The notes under the pieces were generated by a model, which saw nothing but the letters and a program-made list of their open reading frames with translations, ran no database searches and was not told the origin of the DNA. Position numbers and translations under genes: made by a program. This document shows positions 1-5,413 of a stretch of 6,595 nt of DNA, in pieces. Position 1 is the first letter of the stretch; every line of letters begins with the position of its first letter. This DNA is from Bdellovibrionales bacterium (GTDB lineage: Bacteria > Bdellovibrionota > Bdellovibrionia > Bdellovibrionales > JAMPXM01): positions 1 through 6,595 of the forward strand of contig SXSP01000399.1 in the NCBI GenBank assembly GCA_005792225.1. Direction: 5' to 3'.

Positions 1-1385
1 ATGCCGTACGGGATTCCGAGAGTTTTCATGGCATCGATCAACGCGTTTTCCGAGCGATCCCAGACTTCGTCGGAACCCATTCGGTTCTCGGGGCGAGTGG
101 CGATCAGAACCTTGAAGTTCGGCATTCCGAGCTGATTGTACACTCGTCTCGCCATCTCCATGAAAGCGTGGATTTCTTCGTGCATTTGATCAGCCGTGCA
201 GAAGATATGAGCATCATCTTGGCAGAATGTGCGCACGCGTGTGAGACCGTGCATGACGCCCGAACGCTCGAAACGGTGCAAACGGCCGAAATCCGCGAGA
301 CGAATCGGCAGCTCACGATACGAGTGGCGCTCGGCGCCGAACATCAAGCAGTGGCCAGGGCAATTCATGGGTTTCATGCTCGACTCGGCTTCGTCTTTTT
401 CGACGACCGCCGTGAAGTACATGTTCTCGCGGTAATTTGCGTAGTGACCCGATGTCTTGTACAGCTCGGTATTAAACACTTGAGGTGTAATGACTTCTTC
501 GTAGCCCGTGCGCGAATACTCCTCGCGGATGTATCCGACGAGTTGATTGTAAACGACCGAGCCTTTACCGGTGAAGAACGGGGATCCCGGCGCGTATTGA
601 TGGAACATGAACAGGCCAAGCTCTTTGCCGATCTTACGGTGGTCGCGCTTTTTCGCCTCTTCTAGGCGGGTCAGGTACTCTTGGAGTTCTTTCTTGTCAC
701 CGAAGGCGGTCGCGTAGATCCGCTGGAGTTGCGGACGCTTTTCGTCGCCGCGCCAGTACGCACCCGCGAGCGAGAGAACCTTGAAAGCTTTGACTTGTCC
801 CGTCGATTTGACGTGGGGACCGCGACAGAGATCGAACCACTCACCTTGTTTATAAATCCCGACGGTTTTTTCGCCCTTGGCTTTCAGATCCTCGATGATC
901 TCTTTTTTGTAGGTCTCACCCATTTCGAGGAATTTCGAGATCGCTTTATCGGCGTCCCAATCCTCACGAACGAGGGGAAGATCGCGGCCCACGACTTCGC
1001 CCATCTTCTTCTCGATTTTTTCGAGATCTTCCGGAGTGAAGTGGCGAGGAGAATCAACGTCATAATAGAACCCGGTATCGATGACGGGACCGATTGTGAC
1101 TTTCACGTCTGGCCAGAGCTCCTGCACCGCTTGCGCGAGAACGTGCGCGGCGGAATGACGTATGACTTCGCTCGCCTCGGGACTTTTTGTCGTGACGATT
1201 TCAAGGCGCGTTCCGTCCTTGAGTTTTGAGCGGAAGTCGATCACTTCGGGATCGCCATTGATTTTCGCACCGAGGGTCGCTTTCGCGAGACCCGCGCCGA
1301 TGCGGCTGGCGACGTCGAGGACTGTTGGTTCTTGGTCGAATTCGAGAACGGTTTGATCCGGAAGGACGATCTTAACTGCTGACAT
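1..1385 (-). CDS. thrS: Threonyl-tRNA synthetase (ThrS), 3' end cut by the window edge
   Basis: This class II aminoacyl-tRNA synthetase charges tRNA-Thr with threonine in the cytoplasm and removes mischarged serine. I translated 461 codons. Residues about 1-65 form the TGS domain. Residues about 70-230 form the editing domain, with HSAAH (H77, H81) and CRGPH (C187, H191) giving its conserved His/Cys set. The catalytic domain starts near RDHRKIGKELGLF (from residue 248). MKPMNCPGH contains zinc ligand C342, class II motif 2 lies around LHRFERSGVMHGLTRVR (R371), and QDDAHIF contains the second zinc ligand, H393. The reading stops at about residue 461 of a usual ~640, so the third zinc histidine, motif 3 and the anticodon-binding domain lie outside the window. 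The ATG at 1383-1385 aligns with the E. coli N-terminus. A modest AGGA (1397-1400) lies 11 nt upstream. The frame shows no disruption. The identification is certain; regulation is described under the leader entries. Confidence 0.97.
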   Translation of the reverse strand, partial: MSAVKIVLPDQTVLEFDQEPTVLDVASRIGAGLAKATLGAKINGDPEVIDFRSKLKDGTRLEIVTTKSPEASEVIRHSAAHVLAQAVQELWPDVKVTIGPVIDTGFYYDVDSPRHFTPEDLEKIEKKMGEVVGRDLPLVREDWDADKAISKFLEMGETYKKEIIEDLKAKGEKTVGIYKQGEWFDLCRGPHVKSTGQVKAFKVLSLAGAYWRGDEKRPQLQRIYATAFGDKKELQEYLTRLEEAKKRDHRKIGKELGLFMFHQYAPGSPFFTGKGSVVYNQLVGYIREEYSRTGYEEVITPQVFNTELYKTSGHYANYRENMYFTAVVEKDEAESSMKPMNCPGHCLMFGAERHSYRELPIRLADFGRLHRFERSGVMHGLTRVRTFCQDDAHIFCTADQMHEEIHAFMEMARRVYNQLGMPNFKVLIATRPENRMGSDEVWDRSENALIDAMKTLGIPYG

Positions 1386-1396
1386 TAAAAAATTGA

Positions 1397-1400
1397 TCCT
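1397..1400 (-). promoter_or_regulatory. Weak ribosome binding site of thrS
   Basis: Read on the minus strand, AGGA lies 11 nt before the thrS ATG. The spacing is longer than usual and the match is short. This would suit a start whose translation is controlled by leader structure, but that is inference. No better purine-rich site lies closer to the start. Confidence 0.45.
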
Positions 1401-1416
1401 GCACGAACAATTGAGC

Positions 1417-1433
1417 GGCCGATACGAGAGGCC
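1417..1433 (-). promoter_or_regulatory. thrS leader hairpin with a tRNA-Thr anticodon-like loop
   Basis: On the minus strand GGCC and GGCC, each self-complementary, form a 4-bp GC stem around the loop TCTCGTATC. The loop contains CTCGTAT, which has the layout of an anticodon loop: C32, U33, CGU at 34-36, A37. CGU is a threonine anticodon. The hairpin ends 16 nt before the AGGA and about 31 nt before the thrS start. In E. coli ThrRS is known to repress its own mRNA by binding a leader hairpin that mimics the tRNA-Thr anticodon arm. Assigning the same role here is inference from loop sequence and position. The stem is one base pair shorter than a real anticodon arm because the fifth pair would be U-C. 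Confidence 0.4.
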
Positions 1434-1436
1434 TTC

Positions 1437-1456
1437 TCAAAAGCCGATGCTTTTGA
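1437..1456 (-). promoter_or_regulatory. Perfect 8-bp hairpin in the thrS leader
   Basis: TCAAAAGC and GCTTTTGA are perfect inverted repeats separated by a 4-nt loop (ATCG on the minus strand). The structure lies within the predicted thrS leader, just upstream of the anticodon-like hairpin. It is not followed by a T-run, so it is not a typical terminator. It may be a structural element of the thrS leader or a DNA operator; the sequence does not decide between them. Confidence 0.4.
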
Positions 1457-1496
1457 ATTTGCTAAGGGTGAAATTGTCTCTAGCATTACGCCCGAT

Positions 1497-1524
1497 ATCA
1501 TAGTCCCCCATAAATAGAGGTAAA
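1497..1524 (-). promoter_or_regulatory. Candidate sigma70-type promoter of thrS
   Basis: On the minus strand a -35-like TTTACC (1519-1524, 4 of 6 consensus bases) is separated by 16 nt from a -10-like TATGAT (1497-1502, 5 of 6). Initiation around 1490 would give a leader of about 105 nt containing both hairpins. The match was found by eye and is not experimentally supported. Confidence 0.4.
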
Positions 1525-1539
1525 CCCGCAAAATAGCAA

Positions 1540-1559
1540 GCCTTTGACCTGAAAAAGGC
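1540..1559 (-). terminator. Possible weak terminator between fosA and thrS
   Basis: On the minus strand GCCTTT and AAAGGC are 6-bp inverted repeats around an 8-nt loop, about 40 nt after the fosA stop. Downstream comes only TTGCTATTTT, not a clean T-run, so termination would be weak at best. The fosA-thrS gap (1386-1600) otherwise holds the thrS promoter and leader. Confidence 0.25.
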
Positions 1560-1600
1560 CCGTGAGCGAAGGCGCGCATTAAGCACTTAAAGCCCTGATC

Positions 1601-2011
1601 TCACTCAAAAAACTGCATTCCGGGAGGCGCCTTGCGACGATAGTGCGCGAGGCGATCTTTCCATGTTCCGACATGAATCTCGAGTTTGTGGCCATCAGGA
1701 TCCAGAAAATAAAGGGAGGCACCCTCGGACCGATTCTGTTTCCAGATGGAGCTTCCGGCCTCTCGGATACGGGTGCTCACGCCGTCGAAGTTCTCGGCGC
1801 TCACACTGAAGGCAACGTGCGTGTATTCCGGCAGAGGCCCCTGCCTCGTCGTCGGATCTAAATCCAGGCAAATCCAAAGATCACCGGCGAGCAAGTAGGC
1901 TCCCCGCTCGTGGCGTTGGATGAGCTTAAAGCCTAGGACATCACGGTAAAAAGAGATCGATCTTTCGAGATCGCGAACGGCAAACGTAATGTGATTGACC
2001 CCAGAAATCAT
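1601..2011 (-). CDS. fosA: FosA-type fosfomycin resistance thiol transferase (VOC superfamily)
   Basis: The 136-residue protein has the usual FosA length and lines up with FosA from its first residue. FosA enzymes are cytoplasmic Mn2+-dependent (K+-stimulated) transferases that open the fosfomycin epoxide with glutathione. Visible are metal ligands H7, H65 and E111, and residues matching the fosfomycin and K+ sites: T9, Y39, W46, C48, K91, S95, S99, Y101 and R120. The stretches WKQNRSEGAS and YFLDPDGHKLE are family signatures. Two positions differ from the FosA proteins I remember: H34 replaces Trp, and V66 after metal ligand H65 replaces Tyr. The set favours FosA over FosB or FosX, but thiol choice cannot be proven by eye. 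Its ATG overlaps the stop of the upstream secreted-protein gene (ATGA), and there is no strong SD of its own, so translation is probably coupled. Confidence 0.87.
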   Translation of the reverse strand: MISGVNHITFAVRDLERSISFYRDVLGFKLIQRHERGAYLLAGDLWICLDLDPTTRQGPLPEYTHVAFSVSAENFDGVSTRIREAGSSIWKQNRSEGASLYFLDPDGHKLEIHVGTWKDRLAHYRRKAPPGMQFFE

Positions 2012-3804
2012 GGCTTCATCGGTTGCGTCAGCCCGAAGCGCTTGTCAACGTTGTCACGAGGATTCGAAGTCATTTTCTCGAGACGATCTGAATTTCCGAA
2101 AAAGAGATCCCCGAGCGAACACGCCCGACCGTCGCACCCCGGAGCTTGCGTTGGATGATCTAGGAGTGCCTGCTGAATTTCTTTTCGCGCGTTTTGAGTG
2201 GCTTGGGCCAGTTCCTGCAGGAACTTCCGACGAAAAACGCGAATGGCCTCATCGAGCCTGGAGGTCGAAAGCTTTGAAACCGCGGGGTCGGATTCGGAAC
2301 AAGTCGCCTGCGCTTCACCGTTCGGAAAACAGAGTTGTTGAGCCGCGTTGACGAGCGATTCACGCCACGACCAGTTCCCGGCGAGCACCCGCGCTCTGGT
2401 TAAGAGCTTTGATTCGAGCGTCGAGTTTTGGAGACCCCATCTCGCCTCGAACTCGAGAGAGGGATCAGAGCCAAACCGTTGGACCGCGCCCGGAACCAAG
2501 GCGTCGATTTCTTTCAAGCCTGATCCCGGAATCAGTTCTTGAACGTGAGCTCGCTCAAAGGAAATCACCGCGGGATCCGTGAGATCGACAAAACGTTTTG
2601 CGTTTTCGTAGCTGGCGATGACGGAGCGGAGTTGATGATCGCGCTGAGGGGTTGACCATTCCTCAAAGAGTGCATCGCCCCTTTTACACGGAAGGACCGA
2701 GCAGAGAAAGTAGCCGCGCTCCACGATCGACACGCGCTCGCGAAGAGCTTTGATCGCCGCTTCGCCGACCTTCAGAAATCTCTCTTGCGTGGAATTCCAA
2801 AGATTCAGTCTGGTTGAGACTTCGGCGAGGAACACTTCCTCGGACCACTGGTACTGCTCTTCGGAGTACCCGGGGAGATGTTCTACGTTCGCGAGCGACC
2901 AGATGCCATCGGGCGATCGAACGGGCCAACGAAAACGCATGAAGCCGCCTTCTTTGCGCTCGAGCCGATTCGGGATCAAATTCGCGACGAAGCTAAGTTC
3001 GCTTGCCGGTTCATTTCCGTAAATGACCGTGATGCACGAACTTGAATCCCAGCAGTCAGGGCTCTTCCCGACTCCGAGAATCACCCGCGTATGGCCGGAT
3101 CCCCGGTAGAGGGTGATGTAAACCGTTCCCGTTGATGCGAACTCGTGGTTGATCGCGACCGGATAGAGATCATGGATGAAGCTATGAGTGTAGCTCATGG
3201 CGAGCAGGTATTTGAGAGCCGCCTTGAATCGTTCATCCCGGCGCCAGTCCGCGTGGGTCGGAAGTTTGTCCCACTTTTGGGTACTCTCCCAGGAGCCGAA
3301 GAGGTCGCCCCCACCGGCGAGGTGGTTAGCGGCGGGAAGTTCGTTCTCACGAGCGAAGATCCACCGGTAGGCCATCGCGAGGTCCGCGCAGTCGATGTCG
3401 ACACCCGTACCTTCCATGAAGGATTCCGTGGCGTGCGTTTTTACCCACTGGTTGAACTTCGCCTCGAACTCGGCTGTCCACTCCCGCGTGTGCTTCCAAA
3501 GAGGGTTTGGGGTTTTAACGACGGCGTCCGTCGCAATTTGCGAAAAACTTTGGATGCGGGATTTTCTGAAGGATTCGTCGATGCGCACGAGTTCGTCGCG
3601 CTCACTGGATCCGAAGCTCCTTCTGTAAACAAGTCTCGGGAGTTGGCCGCGGGCGGAGGGAGTGTCAATAACGAGAAGCAGAGTGCGCCCGCCCGGGCGC
3701 TCCTCACGTAAGACTTCGCGTTTCCAACTCTCGGACTCACCTTGCGCGGCCCAAGCGAGAACAATGAGGAGGAGGAGAAAGCACGCCCTAAAGAATCGAA
3801 CCAT
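2008..3804 (-). CDS. Secreted protein with a predicted papain/transglutaminase-like cysteine hydrolase domain
   Basis: This 598-residue protein belongs to no family I can name with certainty. A positively charged start and hydrophobic segment (residues about 4-20) ending AWAAQG indicate Sec export. Around residues 134-245 lies a likely catalytic region: GVDIDCADLAMAYR (C139) and, about 100 residues later, GTVYITLYRGSGHTRVILGV (H238). A D-C-A-D-L block followed by a beta-strand G-H-x-x-V block is the layout of papain-fold enzymes of the NlpC/P60 and transglutaminase groups, and loosely recalls the DUF4846 family. Other mature cysteines come in close pairs (251/257, 368/373, 492/502, 557/562), which suggests disulfides and leaves C139 unpaired. 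Residues about 320-598 are mostly helical. The ATG at 3802-3804 is preceded by GGAGG (3813-3817) at 8 nt. The gene starts 83 nt after the lipoprotein gene and overlaps fosA by 4 bp. Substrate unknown; peptidoglycan or protein are possibilities. Confidence 0.8.
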   Translation of the reverse strand: MVRFFRACFLLLLIVLAWAAQGESESWKREVLREERPGGRTLLLVIDTPSARGQLPRLVYRRSFGSSERDELVRIDESFRKSRIQSFSQIATDAVVKTPNPLWKHTREWTAEFEAKFNQWVKTHATESFMEGTGVDIDCADLAMAYRWIFARENELPAANHLAGGGDLFGSWESTQKWDKLPTHADWRRDERFKAALKYLLAMSYTHSFIHDLYPVAINHEFASTGTVYITLYRGSGHTRVILGVGKSPDCWDSSSCITVIYGNEPASELSFVANLIPNRLERKEGGFMRFRWPVRSPDGIWSLANVEHLPGYSEEQYQWSEEVFLAEVSTRLNLWNSTQERFLKVGEAAIKALRERVSIVERGYFLCSVLPCKRGDALFEEWSTPQRDHQLRSVIASYENAKRFVDLTDPAVISFERAHVQELIPGSGLKEIDALVPGAVQRFGSDPSLEFEARWGLQNSTLESKLLTRARVLAGNWSWRESLVNAAQQLCFPNGEAQATCSESDPAVSKLSTSRLDEAIRVFRRKFLQELAQATQNARKEIQQALLDHPTQAPGCDGRACSLGDLFFGNSDRLEKMTSNPRDNVDKRFGLTQPMKP

Positions 3805-3812
3805 CGACGAAA

Positions 3813-3817
3813 CCTCC
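3813..3817 (-). promoter_or_regulatory. Ribosome binding site of the secreted hydrolase gene
   Basis: A full GGAGG on the minus strand lies 8 nt before the ATG at 3802-3804. It fixes that start, which also gives an intact signal peptide. Confidence 0.8.
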
Positions 3818-3842
3818 GTGGAAAGCGCCGATCAACAGCACT

Positions 3843-3887
3843 CCATCGGAGATTTTTCGCCAAATTCTGAGCGGGCCAGGCCGATGG
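3843..3887 (-). repeat. 7-bp inverted repeat spanning the lipoprotein-hydrolase gap
   Basis: CCATCGG (3843-3849) and CCGATGG (3881-3887) are perfect inverted repeats 31 nt apart, occupying the short gap between the two genes. In RNA they could close a large-loop hairpin just after the lipoprotein stop and ahead of the next SD. There is no T-run, so this is not a terminator. It may stabilise or modulate the intercistronic mRNA, or be chance. Confidence 0.3.
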
Positions 3888-5222
3888 TCAGAGGAGATTG
3901 GCGTTTTGGCTCGTGAGCTGGGCCTTGATCCTCAGACTAAGAGCGTGTCCTTGGCTCTCTGCCGTTTTTGCCTCCTCGATAAGTTTGCGGGCGGACTCTT
4001 TAAGTTCGGCCGCGATTTGACGGCGTTCATTCTTACCGATCGAGATCTGTTTCAGAAGGGCTTGAAATTTTTCGGTGGGCCACTCACCGCCCGTTTTCGC
4101 AAGAACGAGTCGCAGTCTTTCGATGTCTCGGGCGAGACTTTCAAAGTAACCAAATGCCTTAAGCGAGCCAATGAGATCGAAGCCATTTGCGATAATCTTG
4201 AGGCCTGGTCCCATGAGGATGAAATCGAGATCCGAACCGGTGAGCTTCGCGGGCGAAAGAATTCTCAACGTCTCGTCGTCGGTCCCGTGGCTGAAGATCA
4301 ACTCGTTGAACTGATCGCAAGGTTGATACTCGTCCATTGAGCTTAAGAGGAGATTGAAAATCCAGGAGCGTTCTAGGTACGTCGGCGCTCGAAACGGCGA
4401 GAGCTGTGCTCCTTCGGGTGCGAAGTTAATGGCGCTGACACCTGTCGAAATCTCACAGTGCATTTTCCGCCGCTGGTTTTGGGGAACGTAAGGGAGCAGA
4501 AGCTTCACGAGTTCACCTTGATCGGTGCGTACGGCCGCGGTCAGTGCCTCGTGGTAAATGGCGTGATCGTTCGTAGTTCTCGGCAGGCCGTGCGCTTCAA
4601 TAACTCGTTTTGCCAGAGTCTTTCGCCCGTCGCGGACGTATTGGGTCAGTTGGGCGAGTTCCAGATTTGCGGTCGACTCATCGAGATCGCGGTGCTGATC
4701 CAAATAACCGCGAACGGCGTGCGCCTTCAGTTCGTAGACCCGGCGATTTCGAGTTTCACGTTTGAGGAGCAAGGTCTCGACTGACATCGAATGTCCCGCA
4801 CGCGCTTCATAGAGCGTGGCTTGGAGTTCGTTCGGATCCCCCGTCTCGGTGAGTTGGATGAAGAGCGATCGGTCGGAGGCGAACTGCAAAGTGAGCTTTT
4901 CGGTTTGCGTCACTTCTCCCCGCTTCGGTCTTGAGACCGCGTAGCTAAAAGCGGAATAGGGATTCTCCCGCGGATAGTGTCGGGCGAGGACCGTCGGCGA
5001 GAGAATTCTGAGTGAGAGTTCTTCCGCGTCACCGTCGAGTACGATCTCGAGGGTATGCTCGCCACTCAAGTCGACGTAGTCGCCGACGAGCGTGAGGGCC
5101 CTCTCTTCACGTGAAACGGGCTTCTCAGCCGGCTGGGAATGATCACCCCCGGGTCGATTTTCTGAATTCGTGCAACCGCCTAAAAGGACGGATAAGAGCG
5201 CGATGGCGAGATAATATTTCAT
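3888..5222 (-). CDS. Predicted lipoprotein, beta-rich N-terminal and helical C-terminal halves, function unknown
   Basis: This 444-residue protein has a short lipoprotein signal: charged start, hydrophobic core and the lipobox L-G-G-C, with C17 as the lipidated residue. Residue +2 is Thr rather than Asp, so outer-membrane sorting is the default expectation in a Gram-negative cell. Residues 18-40 are a polar linker. Residues about 42-155 alternate short strands (GDYVDLSGEHTLEIVL, KLTLQF, LFIQLTE, VETLLLKRE), resembling a small beta-sandwich or lipocalin-like barrel. Residues about 160-444 are helical. One stretch (about 218-245, HEALTAAVRTDQGELVKLLLPY) reads like a single ankyrin-type helix pair, and charged helices fill about 383-435. 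C256 and C302 could form a disulfide. A GGGGGA SD (5227-5232) supports the ATG at 5220-5222. It is the first gene of the probable three-gene unit. I do not recognise the family. Confidence 0.85.
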   Translation of the reverse strand: MKYYLAIALLSVLLGGCTNSENRPGGDHSQPAEKPVSREERALTLVGDYVDLSGEHTLEIVLDGDAEELSLRILSPTVLARHYPRENPYSAFSYAVSRPKRGEVTQTEKLTLQFASDRSLFIQLTETGDPNELQATLYEARAGHSMSVETLLLKRETRNRRVYELKAHAVRGYLDQHRDLDESTANLELAQLTQYVRDGRKTLAKRVIEAHGLPRTTNDHAIYHEALTAAVRTDQGELVKLLLPYVPQNQRRKMHCEISTGVSAINFAPEGAQLSPFRAPTYLERSWIFNLLLSSMDEYQPCDQFNELIFSHGTDDETLRILSPAKLTGSDLDFILMGPGLKIIANGFDLIGSLKAFGYFESLARDIERLRLVLAKTGGEWPTEKFQALLKQISIGKNERRQIAAELKESARKLIEEAKTAESQGHALSLRIKAQLTSQNANLL

Positions 5223-5349
5223 GGCTTCCCCCAGTGTCGTTCTGGCAAAACTGCAATTGAAGGGCCATTCATTGAGAGCTTCTCTGCGAGATCAAACCCC
5301 TTTTCTTTGAACGAGTCAGGAACTCGTCCACGAATTTGGTCTCGTTTTC
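5223..5349 (-). promoter_or_regulatory. Intergenic region expected to hold the promoter of the lipoprotein operon
   Basis: The 127 nt between the actF terminator and the lipoprotein start must carry the promoter if the terminator is efficient. The best -35 candidate is TTGATC, but the hexamer 17 nt later is poor, so I do not place a promoter. A 6-bp inverted repeat, ACGAGT and ACTCGT with a 5-nt spacer (5311-5327), could be an operator half-site pair or a small hairpin. Confidence 0.3.
5227..5232 (-). promoter_or_regulatory. Ribosome binding site of the lipoprotein gene
   Basis: GGGGGA on the minus strand lies 4 nt before the ATG and supports the start that yields the lipoprotein signal sequence. 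Confidence 0.65.
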
Positions 5350-5383
5350 AAAAGAAAAAGGCCCAAGGTTTTCGCCTTGAGCC
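5350..5383 (-). terminator. Strong rho-independent terminator downstream of actF
   Basis: On the minus strand GGCTCAAGG and CCTTGGGCC form a 9-bp stem with one G-U pair and a 6-nt loop (CGAAAA), followed by TTTTTCTTTT. It begins about 30 nt after the actF stop codon. This marks the end of the upstream operon and separates it from the lipoprotein gene. The plus-strand reading has no T-run after the stem, so it acts only in the minus direction. Confidence 0.92.
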
Positions 5384-5413
5384 TCTTCACTTTCGACTGA
5401 CTCTTAAGAAAAA

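Noticed and set aside
681..1229. Long plus-strand reading frame (182 codons) opposite thrS
   Set aside because: It is antisense to clear ThrS coding sequence with catalytic motifs, and is a by-product of its codon bias.
1385..1579. A 64-codon reading frame ending in a TAATG overlap with the thrS start
   Set aside because: It has no clear SD, has only two threonines (so it is not a Thr attenuation leader peptide), contains the leader hairpins and resembles no known protein. The predicted promoter also lies inside it.
1579..1590. Short palindrome TTAAGCACTTAA after the fosA stop
   Set aside because: Five AT-rich base pairs with a 2-nt centre are too weak for a terminator, and no T-run follows.
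3145..3711. Plus-strand reading frame of 188 codons opposite the secreted hydrolase gene
   Set aside because: The minus-strand gene has a signal peptide, a good SD and coherent motifs. The opposite frame shows no recognisable domain.
3441..3863. Minus-strand frame of 140 codons overlapping the start of the hydrolase gene and running into the upstream gap
   Set aside because: It is rich in Arg/Ser/Pro in the manner of an out-of-frame translation, and the overlapping frame has better start signals.
3906..4340. Plus-strand frame of 144 codons opposite the lipoprotein gene
   Set aside because: It is antisense to a gene with a clear lipobox and SD, and shows no signature of its own.
4255..5010. 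The peptide L-R-I-L-S-P occurs twice in the lipoprotein (residues 71-76 and 319-324)
   Set aside because: The match is only six residues, the flanks differ, and the two copies lie in different predicted structural halves, so coincidence is the simpler reading.
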